This document shows, piece after piece, positions 11,900 to 24,169 of a DNA stretch of 64,000 nt. Location of the stretch: assembly GCA_036245805.1 (NCBI GenBank), contig BTRK01000006.1, positions 49,221,257 through 49,285,256 of the forward strand, written 5' to 3'. The first letter of the stretch is position 1. Each line of letters starts with the position of its first letter. The notes beneath the pieces are model-generated. The model saw nothing but the letters and a program-made list of their open reading frames with translations. It searched no databases and was not told where the DNA came from. This stretch comes from Pristionchus mayeri (lineage: Eukaryota > Nematoda > Chromadorea > Rhabditida > Neodiplogasteridae). Both the position numbers and the translations under genes were made by a program.

Positions 11900-11983
11900 A
11901 ATACGCCGAATGAAAACTATGACGTCATGCCGTCTTTGGTGTATCAAATGCGCATCACGTCATAGTTCTCATGCGATCTAGTG
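11900..11983. mobile_element. Palindromic MITE, family 1
   Basis: CGCCGAATGAAAACTATGAC pairs with its inverse at the right (GTTCTCATGCGATCTAGTG). TGACGTCA is in the left arm. It lies in the intron between cyclin-like exons 3 and 4. Confidence 0.8.
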
Positions 11984-13567
11984 TCTCAACAACATTGGAG
12001 AGAATCAGACGATTCATCCCTATGCCCTGCATATTTCGTAATCGCCTGACACTATCCTCGTTGCGTGCTCTATCACTTTCTCTAACCTGCGAGAGAGTGT
12101 GCAATCTGAGGAGAGTATAGTGAAAGTAGAATGCCTAGCACTTTTGTGTGCGGTGATGAACACGATAAACATCACGTTGAAATTATATTGTAGCTGCTTG
12201 TCGCGGTGTGCTTTGCCATCCGCGTGAGGCACATCACGACAAGAAGCAACATTATCATTATAACGTTCCGTCCCGCCGCTGTTTATCGCGTTCAACACCA
12301 CACACCAAATTTGTACGTTCTATGCTCACAGTCAGACCATTTCAGATTCGGATCCGCTTGGATGAGCAGGCCTGGCTGCCGGAGGGCTCGCCCATCTTCG
12401 AGAAGACGATCATCCATCACGAGATGACCTAGGACGCCGAGGTGAGCAGAGAATCTCTCTACCAGAGACTATGATTTTTACATAATTATTACCATTATTT
12501 TCCATTATTACCATTATAGCCAGCACCTAGCATTTACCTAGCATTAATTTGCATTTACTTAGTTTTTTTTCTAGAATTTCATCTAACATTTACCATTCCT
12601 GCTAGCAGCAAGACCTTCCTAGTTTTTTTAAAAAATGCACTCCATCATTTTACTTACAATTATTTACCATGTAAACAATGTCGGATTTGCGGCTGACAGC
12701 CGCCGGCTGTACTAGTGGACACACTCCCGTTATTGTGTTTGTTATTAGCAATCCCCGCCCACGTATGGTTGTGAGGCGAGGGGAGGGCGCAGCGTGTTGC
12801 TTTTTTTTGGCAGTCGAATGTCGAGCGGTAGATATGAGGGACGAGGTGGTTTCCCCAGTTGACCATTACGTGCAGGACGTGCCTGTGTGCGGGCTTTGTT
12901 GTCATCACAAATCACATTGAATTACAGGTGAGACAAGATGAGCTGCAGCTGATCGCGAGTGCAGCAGTTTTCGTCGCTTCCAAGTACGAGGTGAGAATAT
13001 CGATTGGTTGGTAGACTACCGTAACCTTGCCCCTGATTCAGGACCGTTGTCCCCCACTGATCGATGACTTCATCTACCTCTCGGAGGAGGCGGAGCGTGA
13101 TCTCTTCCGCACGGTGGCCGTCGACCTCGGAGCGCCTCATAGCTACTCCCATCTCAGGAGATACGCAAAGGTACGGTAGAAAGATACTGTAGATTATGGT
13201 GGGAGAAGGAGAAGAGGGATACTGTAGATTGTTATGGGAGTGGGAGAGGAGGGGTACGGTAGATTATTATTGGAAAGCGAGGGGGTACTGTAGATACGTA
13301 TATTAGGGTTGGGCAGGCAATGTCGCGTATGCATTCGATATGCGCTCCCTCCCCTCGCGTTTCGCGAAATCCAGGGAGAGGAGGCCGTAGCGAACTCGTT
13401 CGGCCAAACCGTTTTAATAGTGCTATATCCGATGAGTAGCGATGTTTGGCACAACCTTAACCATTATGAGCGATACAAATTGATTCATTTCTTGGCTCTC
13501 CATTAGCTTTTTGGTGGCTCGAACGCTTTGCGCTTGCTTAATTTCTGGCTGTACCATTCCGGGTTGT

Positions 13568-13611
13568 TTCATTCATTCATTCATTCATTCATTCATTCAT
13601 TCATTTATTCC
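13568..13611. repeat. (ATTC)n microsatellite
   Basis: About ten copies of the tetranucleotide CATT/ATTC in the cyclin-like locus, between exons 6 and 7. Confidence 0.9.
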
Positions 13612-14912
13612 GTTTGGAGTGAGATTTCAAGAATGACGAGAGTGTATACAAGAATTTTTTTCCCACTCCGATTCTCGGTCTCTTTGTGCATGTAGGTGCC
13701 AGAAACCAAATGCGTGTCGCTTAATTATTCCTCCAGCTACAGTAATCCAATTTGCTATTCCTTCAGTTACAGTAACCCTACATTCCCTGCAGGACGATGA
13801 TCCGCGCCTGCGCCAGTTGCGCAACGCACTCTGCATGAAGACGGCGAGAATGGAGAGTGGAGTGGAGACGCGCGCGACTCGCGAAGACGGCCAACAGCGT
13901 GCTCGAGGTCGCTAAGTGTGCGCTGGAGACGAGGTGGGGTTACGGTAGGACTACGGTATTTGTGGTGGGATAACTGCCGCTGCAAAAGTAAAACTGCTTA
14001 GGTAGGAAAAAGAGATATTGAACAAGTAGCTTGAGGTGAGCCAGAGGAATGAGAGTTGAGAATCGATGCGTACAATATGGCGCGAACATGTACCGTATCT
14101 CTTCTGAACACAATTGATTGGTTACCATAATCCTTGTAGAGGCTTCGGGCGAGATGCGCAGCATCGCTGCCGGGCTGCAGAAGGTACCGTACTCTTACCG
14201 TATTCCGTTGTTTGTTTCAATCTAGTACTAACTTTTTTTTGGTTAATGGGTTCTTATGTTAGGCGATCACATTTTCAGGAACTTGGCTACGATCAACACA
14301 AACTCAACAACAAGGAGTTCATCTACACGCTTCCGATCATCACCCATGCCTATATCAGAAAGGTGAGGGAAATGTGCTGCTGCGAGATTCCGTGTCATGC
14401 AAACGATATATAGTACAGACCAGAGATCAAAGATCAAAGATCACCCGCTTACGCCTCTCACTCACTGCAGTAGGGATGGCTTTTCGAGATCTGACTCTAT
14501 TCATGCCTCTCGCCAAGATAGTCATTTCTTGCCGATCCCTCCCTACACTTTGTCCATGCACCTAGCTTGTTGTGTTTTCTCGCTATATTTTAGTTGCTAA
14601 TCCCACATATTTTGATCTCATAACACATTCATCTGTTTCACTCGTTGTGCTCACACTGACGTCACTGGTGCTTGTTGTTATTGTTGTTTATCGATCGATG
14701 TTTGAAGTAAACTCTTGTGTGCTGTGTACCTGTTTGTGTGATGTGCTGGTTTGCAACCACTGGCTATTGCTGCACTTACGTAATTGACACTCTTTCTTTC
14801 TCTTCTTTGCACGTTGTGTTGCACTTAATCATGTAGCAATTAACTAATTAAATACATAGCAGCTAATTAAATACATTAAAATTAACTAATTAAATACATT
14901 AAAAATTTAAGT

Positions 14913-17900
14913 ATGGCTCGCCGCGTGGAGGCCGCACCGGATCTTCTGGAGGAGTGGCGGGTGAGGAGGACGTATTGTGTCTGGAAACTGGGCATGCAGG
15001 AGGTCGCCAACATGATCAGAAAGATCGCCGCCCAGGTAGGTCATGATGATTGAATTGTGCGCAAATTTTTTGAATCTTCTGCTAAGCTCTCATAACGGCG
15101 AAAATGTACATCGAAAGCATTTTAGTGCGTTCGCCTAGAAATCGCATCCACAAAAAAAGCGAGTCTGGGAATTTTACAGAATCTACTAGCCCTCAAGCCC
15201 CTCTATCGATTGTTGTAATTGATTCTACCTGGAAAAAATAGAAATATATTTGGCAAACGTACATCCCGCCTTTGAGACAGGACTCTTGGGAAGTCATGGG
15301 CATATATCCATGATAATATTTTCTTAATTAGTTAATTATTAATTAATAACTAATTAATTGCAGACCGACCTGGTGGTTACGGTAGCTCAGATTAACACTC
15401 TGAAGATTGCATCGTGTGACTGCCATGACAAGGCCGCTCACAAGCCGGATCCGAATTTCGTGAAGCAGATCAATGCGGATCTGAAGGTACGTGATAAGCG
15501 AACCGCAAAACTAGGTCGCGGTCCCTTCCTTACATGTCGCTTTCTACCCCTGAAAGTGTTCCAATGACCTTGAGAAAAGCTCCCATATTTGTCTCCTTAA
15601 TATCGATAATCGGTTGTCAAAAACGGGACGAAAATTTGCACTCAACGCGCTCGATTTAGTGCAATAGTTTTGCCGGAGCGAGAACATAGCCACTGTGGTG
15701 TACGGAGAGTGTGTGTCTGGAGTAGGGCTCGTTGGTTTCGTGTGGTACCCGCTCGGCACCCGGCGATGTGGTCCCAATGGCGAACTTGGTTGGGAAGCGA
15801 ATATCAGACTTTATCGTGCAGAATAATTTACATAAAATGTTTTAACACACGTATCACGAGTCAGTGGAGGTGTGCGGGAACATTTTGAAAATTTGTATCA
15901 CTAATTTGGCCCATACTATGGTAGTATAATACCCTAGAGTGATCATTTCGAAAAATATAGGTGATTTGTTCCAGAGCCGGCTTTTAGAAATTTTCCGGTT
16001 CTGTACCGTATCTCCGTTCCCAGTTGAGCTAGAAATTTGGTAATGGGCTTAAAATGTGTGGAAAATTATTTTGAACAACTTTTATGTTGACAGCTTTTGT
16101 GTGCGATGCCAATTGAAAATGTTATGATAAAAAGTCCATTTTTTCAATCAAAAAATAATTTTTTTCGACATCACGCAGGAAACTTGCAGCGGATTTTCTT
16201 TGCATATTTCGAAAGAAGAAGTCAACCTGCATTATATAAAAAATTAGCAAAGAAATTGAAGGGTAGATTTTCATTGTAATTTTGGGCCAAAGGTGGAACT
16301 TTGGCAAAATCGAAAAAATCATTATTTTCAAATTCTTTCCAAATGACACCTTGAAATTTTTATGAACTTTTAATTTCGAAATGCATATATTTACGGTGTC
16401 TAAAGATCGTTTTAAGTGAAAGAAATGTTTTGAAAAAATTTGAAAATAATGATTTTTGCGATTTGCCAAAGTTCCACATTTGGCCGAAAATTACAATGCA
16501 AATCTACCCTTCAATTTCTTTGCTAATTTTTTATATAATGCAGGTTGACTTCTTCTTTCGAAATATGGAAGGAAAATCCGCTGCAAGTTTCCTGCGTGAT
16601 GTCGAAAAAAATTATTTTTTGATTGAAAAAATGGACTTTTTATCATAACATTTTCAATTGGCATCGCACACAAAAGCTGTCAACATAAAAGTCGTTCAAA
16701 ATAATATTCCACGCATTTTAAGCCCATTTCCACCTTTCTAGCTCAACTGGGAACGGATATACGGTACAGAACCGGAAAATTTCTAAAAGCCGGCTCTGGA
16801 ACAAATCGCATATATTTTTCGAAATCATAACTCCAGGGTATTATACTACCATAGTATGGGCCAAATTAGTGATACAAAAAATTGCTTCACCTCGTAGCTC
16901 TCATGTCTATCCGATTGTTTGCGTACATTTTTTTAATTTTCCCAGTTCAGAAGACGCCCGCCCTTTCTGACTCCACCCCTTCCCTTTTAGACCTGTAGAT
17001 CATAGGTGGGCACCAGCGAAGGCAGCTGTGCAACACCCCTGGTTTTCGGATTGGACACCCCCCGGTTTTTGGAAAATTTTGTCACAAAAACGCTCATTTA
17101 CGATCACCCCTTTTGACCCTAAACACCCCCGGTTTTCGATTTCCAGCTTCAACCCCGCCCACCTATGCTGTAGATGCAGGCTATCGAAGTGTAGTCGCTA
17201 TGTATTATCCTAATGTTAAGCATGCGCAAAATGTTAAAGACCTGAGGCGAGAATGGCGTGTTGCTGAGTTCCTCTCTCGGGTTTCAGTATAAAATATCGT
17301 GTAGCTACAGTAATCCTGAAGTTTCCGTTGAGGATCCTGAAGCGATGATGCAGTTCAAGATGGAGTTTGATGCTAAGCAGGCGGCGGAAACGGTGCGCCT
17401 GGAGACTGCCAAGGTTTGTGCACATTAAATTATTATTATTATTAGTAGTAGTAGTAGTAGTAGTATTTATCACATTAAAAGTAGTAGGTAAAGCGTAAAG
17501 GTACATCCATCGAGACTGGTCTCGCGGGCACTATGACGGATGAGAACCGTCGGATGAGATCCGAAGAGTACCCTTCTCGAGTAGGTTCGCAAAGGTTCTC
17601 AACGTGTCAAAAATGCGTCTGTGAAAGTTCTGCAGAAGGGTCCATTTTTTGGTTTTATCCGGTGGGTTCTCATCCGGCGTAGTGAATTATCTACTGACGA
17701 CTGCCAATTCCCCGTCCCCAATGGGTAGGCGCCTTGGTGATGCTAAGGCGGTATCTCAACCGGGAATCGTACCAAAGTGCATTATAATTATCAGCGCGAG
17801 TTCCAAAACAGGGCACGGCAATCCAGAGTCTCAGTTTTCGAAAATGTCGGTTTCACGACCTAGTGCCTAATCGGACTACAAACATCGAAGGCCTTTGCAT

Positions 17901-18742
17901 CTGCGTTCCCTAGAAGGATACATCTGCAAAGTATCAAGAGAATTAGTGCTATTATTGGGGCACCAAGAAGTTGCCTAGCAGTTTATATAACCCTTCGGTA
18001 ATGGCAATCTTGGTATGATTATCATTATTGTTGTTATTGATGTTGTTATTATTATTTTTGTTATAATTAAGGAGACGCGCGAGCGCCTGGCGAAGATGAT
18101 TGCGAGCGTGCAGAACATTGGCAAGAACTATGTACTCGAGGCGGAGAAGAGGTGAGCGATTACGGTAGGGTTACGGTATGCATGACCGTGGAATAGAGTA
18201 CGGTAGGGGGCGAGACGGCATATTTAAAAGCCCCATAATTAATCTTTTCGCGCTTTTTATGGGAAGGGCACCGTATATATGATTCAACAATTGATTAACT
18301 ACCGTACCAATAAAAATTGATCGATAATTGATTAACTACCGTACCAATTCAGAGGCATCGCGTTCGACTGCTCGGATGAGATGCGTCGCGTGGCGTCCGA
18401 GCTGGAGAAGGTACCGTACACTTACCGTATTCTTGCGTCAATCGAGTAATGGTTTAATTACAATAGGGGTTAACTCGAGACTCTTTTCCGTTGCATCCTG
18501 ACATGCTGAGGTGTCTCCATTGTGATAACTTTTCAGATTAGCGCATACTGTAGTGGCAGAATTCGTTCAACAATCGATATTAATGGTCGATTTCGCAGGA
18601 GCTCGGCTGTACTACTTGGTTCAAGCTCAACGCCAAGGAGTACATCTACACTGTTCCCATCATCATCAATTACTACCTACAATACAAGGAAGAATTGGAG
18701 ACCACGCGTAAAGCTATCCGAGAGTCGATTCCCGAGAAGTAG
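14913..18742 (+). CDS. Unrecognised 202-aa helical protein, intact
   Basis: Six exons join in phase: 14913-15035, 15364-15486, 17333-17413, 18072-18151, 18353-18410 and 18599-18742 (TAG). The product starts MARRVEAAPDLLEEWRV and ends KAIRESIPEK. It is rich in charged residues and looks mainly alpha-helical (FDAKQAAETVRLETAK, EEWRVRRTYC). Seven Cys are scattered, including a CDC pair. It has no signal peptide or membrane helix. I do not recognise the family. The exon 3 acceptor is chosen at GTTGAG (17332), the only nearby one that keeps phase. A 1 kb foldback element sits in intron 2. The last three exons and the 3' flank, which contains repeated GATCAAAGATCA words, are duplicated in the broken locus upstream, so the two arose by tandem duplication. 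Confidence 0.55.
15896..16874. mobile_element. 0.98 kb foldback element in intron 2 of the 202-aa gene
   Basis: Arms of about 450 bp: the left arm from TATCACTAATTTGGCCCATA matches the inverse of the right arm ending TATGGGCCAAATTAGTGATA. The loop is at about 16346-16429. TA at both tips is consistent with a TA target site. The mirror open frames in the arms (16122-16469 minus, 16430-16648 plus) show no known domain. Confidence 0.88.
17529..17690. mobile_element. Palindromic repeat, family 4
   Basis: GACGGATGAGAACCGTCGGA at the left and GGTTCTCATCCGGCGTAGTG at the right. The inner CTGTGAAAGTTCTGCAGAAG is shared with the element at 2640-2812. It lies in an intron of the 202-aa gene. Confidence 0.65.
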
Positions 18743-19412
18743 CAGAGATCAAAGATCACTCAAGGATCAAAGATCACTCACGCTTGCTCCCTCACTCACT
18801 GTGCGATCGCTCATTGATGCACCTCACCTGTTTTCTGTTTTCGATCCCCCTTGACAGCCTCATGATTCATCACGTTGCTTTACGTTGTCCTCAGCCTGTT
18901 GTGAGTGGTGTTATTGTTTTGCTGTTTTTATCATTGTTATTTACGAAATAAATGTCATCTGGCATGTGGCCGCTATTGTGTGCTGTTCTGTTTGCAGCGA
19001 TTCACCGAGTGTGCGAATTTGAGAGAGACGGCGAGAGATCGGCAGAGGGTGTACATTACGGCTACCGTAGGAGAATTACGAGCGAGATATACCTATACGG
19101 TATTTTGGAATGTGGAAGGAGAAGTGATGAGAGGTGTACGGTAGGGTGAATAATGGAGGAGGATGAACAGGTATGCGGTGGTGCTCTATTTTAGGATATC
19201 GAAGAACATTATTCACGCCGTCCACGAAATATGTGGATGTTTTTTGAAATTCAAATATTCTCTATTTATACTTTGTCTAATTGACACAACAGGGACTTAC
19301 CGCGTGGTATTCGGGTTATCAACTACTATCTTTCTGTTGCCGCATATTCTGCACTTTATAATGCACGCCTGTGATATACGATAAACAAATAAATAATCAA
19401 TCGAGCGTTGTA
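18743..19412. other. Convergent intergenic region
   Basis: It lies between the 3' ends of the 202-aa gene (+) and FAAH paralogue A (-). It carries the 3' flank shared with the upstream pseudogene and AT-rich sequence. No further gene is seen. Confidence 0.5.
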
Positions 19413-22400
19413 TCAGTGCATCTCTCCAGCAGGTTTCCAGCCGCCGAATTCCTTCTCCAGAACCTCCGCCAACTTGGCGAGCAGTAAATCAGAGTAGTCA
19501 TTGCCGACGATCTGCATCAATATTTAGTTGTTTTCAAATTATAAATTTTCGATTGTCTGAAAACCACGATTGTACTGCACTAATCAACAACTTCAACTCA
19601 GGTTGCAGGTCAACAGTGATTTCTGCTTTCTTTTCAAGCTTTCTTTTCATACCTTCACTCGCAGGTAATTTCCTACTCTTATTTCACTATTGTAAACAGC
19701 ATGGGTGGTTGCTTACCTGAATTCCGATGGGCAAGCCCTTGGATGAGAGCATCACAGGGCACTGAACGGCAGGCAGACGCAGAATGTTGAAGAGCCCCGC
19801 CAACCCGAAGTTCAGCGGCGTGAAGTGTGTCTGAAATGGCACAACAATATGTGCGAATTGGATAGATAAATAACCGTAGGACAACAACTTTCTGGATACT
19901 TTCATGACAACGTCCTTCGGCAGTATTTTCGCTGTAGTATCACATCGATGCAAACACTCACCCGATTGTGGTAAGGAGCGGGTGTGGGAAAGGTCGGGCA
20001 GACTAGAACGCCGTCATCACCGAGCATCGCTCGTATCTCCTTGCCCAGTTGGTCTCGCTCAGCCCGCAACTATGATACATGTCGGGTTGAGTCGCACAAC
20101 TCACTATGTTTTCGAATTCTCACATCCCTGTATCCTTTTGCGTAGTAAACCCTAACTGGAAATCATGGTATTTTGTTTCGTATGAGTACATCAAGTGGAA
20201 TGGAAGCTCTCACAGTTTCTTTTGTCTTCTCGTCGACGACGTCGTTCTCTTCTAGCAGTGAGATAGAGAGGGCGGAAAGCGTAAATTTACGTCTGAGATA
20301 GAATTTTGTTTTCGTCTCCGTCATCAGTCTGTGGGGAGTGAAGCAATTCAGCACATTGCTTTTATTGCAGGAAAAAAACATACTTTTATGAAAGAACCAC
20401 TCACTTTTTCAGTAGCAGAACCTTCAGGGTTTCAATGCCAGGGTTGATAGCTTCCTTGCCTTCCGTCAGGATCTCCTTCACGGGCATTTGCGTGTAGCTG
20501 TGCATGCTCGTTGCGAACATGAGCGGGGCCTCAAAGGATTAGCATGTGTTTACGAAATGATTCCATAGTCTCTTGATTTCATATATCACGCCTTTCACGA
20601 GAGAATCGAGCTAGAATCGCAATTCTTGGGAATGGGAGGAAAATCTGGAAATTGGTTCTGACCAGTTTTGGACATCTAGAGGCATGCCTGACAGTCCCCC
20701 AAAGTGTTATTTGGAATACCTCATTTTCAAGATCCCGGCATCAGGTCGAAGATCGGCACCTCCTCCTTTCACGGCGATTATCTCATTTCTCGTGTAAGAT
20801 AAACGAAATTAATTTGTCCACTGAGTGACTCCAGCTCATTTTTCGAACTCTATCGATCCATGTAAACCATTTTCCATGAAAGTAAATTTTAACGGTGCTA
20901 CATTCATTATCGATTTTCTCAAAAAATGTAGGAAAAGGTGCAGCTCAAAATTTCACACCTCATACAGCGCATCAAGAGCTTTAGAATGAATGGCTTACGC
21001 AAAAAATACGATCACACCGGTGCTACTTATGCACATTTTGTTTTGCTTATCATTTGAACTTTATCTTCAACATAAAAATTAAGAGAAAGCGATCATTCTT
21101 GACCTCATTCTCCGATGAGAGCGGTGTGAGGGTGAATTATTATGTTGAAAATAAAGTTCAAATGATAAGCAAAACTAAAATGTGCATAAGTAGCACCGGT
21201 GAGATCGTATTTTTTGCGTAAGCCATTCATTCTAAAGCTCTTGATGCGCTGCATGAGGTGTGAAATTTTGAGCTGCACCTTTTCCTACATTTTCGAGAAA
21301 AACGACAATGAATGTAGCACCTTTAAAAATGACTTTCATGGAAAATGGTTTACATGGATCGATAGAGCTCGAAAAATGAGCGGGGGTTACTCAGAGGACA
21401 AATTTCGATTATCTTTCACGAGAATTGAGATAATCGCCGTGAAGGAGGAGGTGCCCATCTCCGACCTGATGCCGGGATCTTGAAAATGAGGTATTCCAAA
21501 TAACACTTTGGGGGACTGACAGGCATGCCTCAAGGTGCCCAAAACTGGACAGAACCAATTTCCAGATTTTCTTCCCATTCCGTGTCTCAGCTCCAATCTC
21601 TCGTGAGAGGCGTGATATCCTTCATTATCTCGACCGGGACACTAGGTCGGATGAGAACTATGATGTCATGCCGCCTTTGATATATGATATATCAAAGAAG
21701 GCATGATGTCACAGTTCTCATCCGACCTAGTGCCCTCGACCGGCCGAAAGAGGATATATATATTATATATAATCATAATAAACGAGTATACGAATTTCGA
21801 ATTTCGTTCTCACTCGAATCGCGATAGCTTCTGGATCAGCTCTTCTTATCGCTATCTGCTTCGTCTTGCGCTGATTCAATCGATAATTTAACCTTTCTAG
21901 CTTGCTCAATTCGTATCTTCTTCGCCACTACTCCGAATCGTTTCTCTAGTGCAGCCACTGCCTTCATTAGCGCTCTCCTCGTCTCGCCGTCGCAACTCTC
22001 GACCAGCTGAGATTGAATTCCTGCATACTTACGACACATCACTCGTCATAGTAATCGTCGGTTTGATTTCGCCTGTTTTCATCCACTTTCGAAGGCATAC
22101 TTGCAAACATACCTGACATCCAGAAAATCCTGATGCCCTCGAACGGTTTCCGCTGGAGGCAATGGAAATGGGGCCCGGCGAGAACCTGTAATAGTTAATT
22201 TGATTTATAGTCCGCCTTTTCCAAATGGAGTATTCATTGGTCTTTATGGACGCGATTGTTAGAAAATATAGATGAGAACAAGACATTCAAACTAGAGTTC
22301 GAGAAACGATACCACGGATCATTCACCCACTCTGAAGCGGATCCACCGGTCTAGACAGTGCTTAGAATGAAGAGAGCGTGGTATCGGTTCTAGCACTCTA

Positions 22401-24169
22401 ATGCGAACCCTGGTCATGAGCGATAGGTCCTGGGCGTAGCGCACGAGTGGGCCGATGGACAGCATCTTCTCTCTGAACTCACTCACGACAGGGAGATGTC
22501 CGTCGATTTCGATCAGTCCTTCAAGGAAGGTTTTTGCCTTCTATCTCTCCCTTTCTAGACAGATCTCTAAGTTCCTTCACTCTTGTTGCCATGCTCTCTT
22601 GAATATTTCCGGCCGTTTTGTTAGCGCAAATAAGATAACAACAATCAACATTTTAGCGAAATTTTTGATGCTCACCCGGTGTGGTCTTCAGTCCGAATAT
22701 GCCGTTGAACTTCGCGGGGAAACGGATTGATCCTCCTATATCCGAACCGACGCCAATCAGGGATCCACCTGCAGCGATCAGTGAGCCCTCACCGCCTGAG
22801 GAACCGCCAGCGATGCGCCTTAAGTGGGTGATTCATCTATAACTATGCTACACTCTGCCATATATCAGCGTGTTCACGGCAGTCCGCAAGGCGGTGGGAG
22901 AGAGAAATATGAAATGTTGTCCGCCATTCGCAGACACTCTAGCGAGAGGGAGCGATTTCTGATCCATTGGGCCACAAAACGCGGTTGAATTATGAACATT
23001 GCTAGAACGCGCCTGTTATCGTACGGATTCGACGTCGTGCCATACACGTGGTTGGTGGTGAAGATGGCGAGGCATGCCTCGGGCACATTCGTCACCGCTA
23101 GCAGAATCGCCCCTGCTTCCTTCATCCTGCAATATATTTGCTTCCTTTCTATTCATACTCGCAGCCTTGTTTTCTGGTCTCTAATGTCGTATTCCCATGC
23201 TCTACTCTGTCCAGTCTTCTTCGTAACTATGTTGGTGAACCAGGCGATATGTAGAAATTGGCAGAATCGCCTTTGATCATTCTTAATGGCTAACCTCTTG
23301 ATCACAGTCGCATCTCTTTCCGACACTCGTTCCTTTCTTGCGACGATTCCGATTGTACATCGCCAGTCTTTCACCTAAATGGCATCATGCACAACAATAG
23401 TCATGAGTAAATTTGAGAGGAGACACTATTTAAACAGAGTTCATCAATGTCATAGGAACCTCGATGCAGTCTTTAACGGTGAACGGCACTCCCAGGAGAG
23501 GTCGACTTAGTGAAAGCTGAGAATATTTATTACTTGGATTAGAAGATAGAGCTCACTTCCGCTAGCTCATCCGGCAATAGTCCAGCAATTTCCTTGTCGA
23601 CTTGATCCGCCTGAAACCATGCTGAATTGTGAGCTGATAGAAATGAGGGAAAATTCGGAGAATTATCTGTTCCCAATTGGTTGAACTGCTGGACCGGTCG
23701 GAGGAATGTGTGCAAATAGACATCTACAGACCCTAATTAGCTCACCTGCTGCCTCGCTTCATCTTTTTTAGTTTGCGCAACGGCGTTGATAAACGGATTC
23801 ACCCGCTCGATTTGCTCGAAATACGTGTCTATCAGTTGCCGGGACTTTATCTGTAAGTGACGAAATGCAAAACAATCTTTGCTAAAATACTCAATTTGCC
23901 TTCCCGAATCAACCTCGCTGCTTGAGAGGCGCTCATCAACAACAATGGATCGGTTGGTGCTGGAGCGGAATGCCTCAATTATACGAACTATAATGTGCAC
24001 GCCAAGCTACTAAATAGTGGTTAAGAGACGATTGTCGAACTGCTGGAATGGAAGGGGATTCGAGTCCTTACCTCGTTCGGAAGATGTTGATGATGAAGAA
24101 GACGACGTCGACGATGGCGACGTACGACTTGGCAGCTGCGTGAGCGAAGACGTGCACGATTGATTTCAT
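19413..24169 (-). CDS. Fatty acid amide hydrolase-like amidase, paralogue A
   Basis: Sixteen minus-strand exons give 533 aa: 24072-24169, 23895-23973, 23746-23850, 23557-23610, 23460-23516, 23295-23374, 23013-23126, 22676-22818, 22409-22518, 22113-22185, 21893-22020, 20405-20529, 20214-20328, 19962-20069, 19717-19830 and 19413-19511. The N-terminus has a hydrophobic anchor ([14 protein letters not shown]). The amidase-signature triad is complete: Lys127 in VPFTVKDC, cis-Ser202 in GGSSGGEG, nucleophile Ser226 in GSDIGGSIR. Their spacing equals that of mammalian FAAH. The enzyme should hydrolyse fatty acid amides such as N-acylethanolamines at membranes. Oddities: the exon 2 donor reads TT instead of GT, and exon 7 uses a GC donor. 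A foldback element, a family-1 MITE and a family-2 MITE sit in introns. The tandem paralogue is at 31176-34503. Confidence 0.85.
20582..21622. mobile_element. 1.04 kb foldback element, FAAH-A intron 11
   Basis: Arms of about 500 bp in inverted order, from ATATCACGCCTTTCACGAGA to its inverse TCTCGTGAGAGGCGTGATAT. It shares its ends and an inner block (CTCTATCGATCCATGTAAAC) with the element at 27412-28432, so the two form a family. It interrupts the intron between exons 11 and 12. Confidence 0.9.
21641..21731. mobile_element. Palindromic MITE, family 1, FAAH-A intron 11
   Basis: A nearly perfect copy: ACTAGGTCGGATGAGAACTA and its inverse, around a TATATGATATATC centre. It lies 19 bp from the neighbouring foldback element. 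Confidence 0.9.
22294..22402. mobile_element. Palindromic MITE, family 2 (AGAGTTCGAGAAACGATACC ends), FAAH-A intron 9
   Basis: The left end CTAGAGTTCGAGAAACGATA is matched by ATCGGTTCTAGCACTCTA at the right. Relative to the minus-strand gene it starts about 7 bp after the exon 9 donor (22408), so the element supplies almost the whole start of this intron. Confidence 0.8.

Larger units (their letters stand above)
10170..14413 (+). pseudogene. Broken cyclin-like gene fused to a relative of the downstream 202-aa gene
   Basis: The exon chain is 10170-10256, 10458-10556, 11724-11771, 12346-12441, 12928-12990, 13042-13170, 13793-13933, 14140-14183 and 14279-14413. The middle exons are clearly cyclin-box: DELQLIASAAVFVASKYE, then CPPLIDDFIYLSEEAERD and SYSHLRRYAK, matching B-type cyclin order (LQL-GA-FIASKYE, PP-I-DFVYI, P-HFLRRF). 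The expected helices upstream of this block are missing. Exon 4 has an in-frame TAG at 12430-12432. The last three exons (ELGYDQHKLNNKEFIYTLP and neighbours) are homologous to the gene at 14913-18742 but carry a frameshift near 13880 and another near 14143, both relative to that copy. It is either two fused remnants or one decayed chimera, and is probably non-functional. Confidence 0.6.

Noticed and set aside
16122..16648. Mirror frames in the 1 kb foldback as coding
   Set aside because: Same reason: AT-rich inverted arms with no recognisable motif.
24040..24075. tRNA-like B-box word (GGATTCGAGTCC)
   Set aside because: No A box or cloverleaf could be drawn around it, and it abuts the FAAH-A exon 1 donor.
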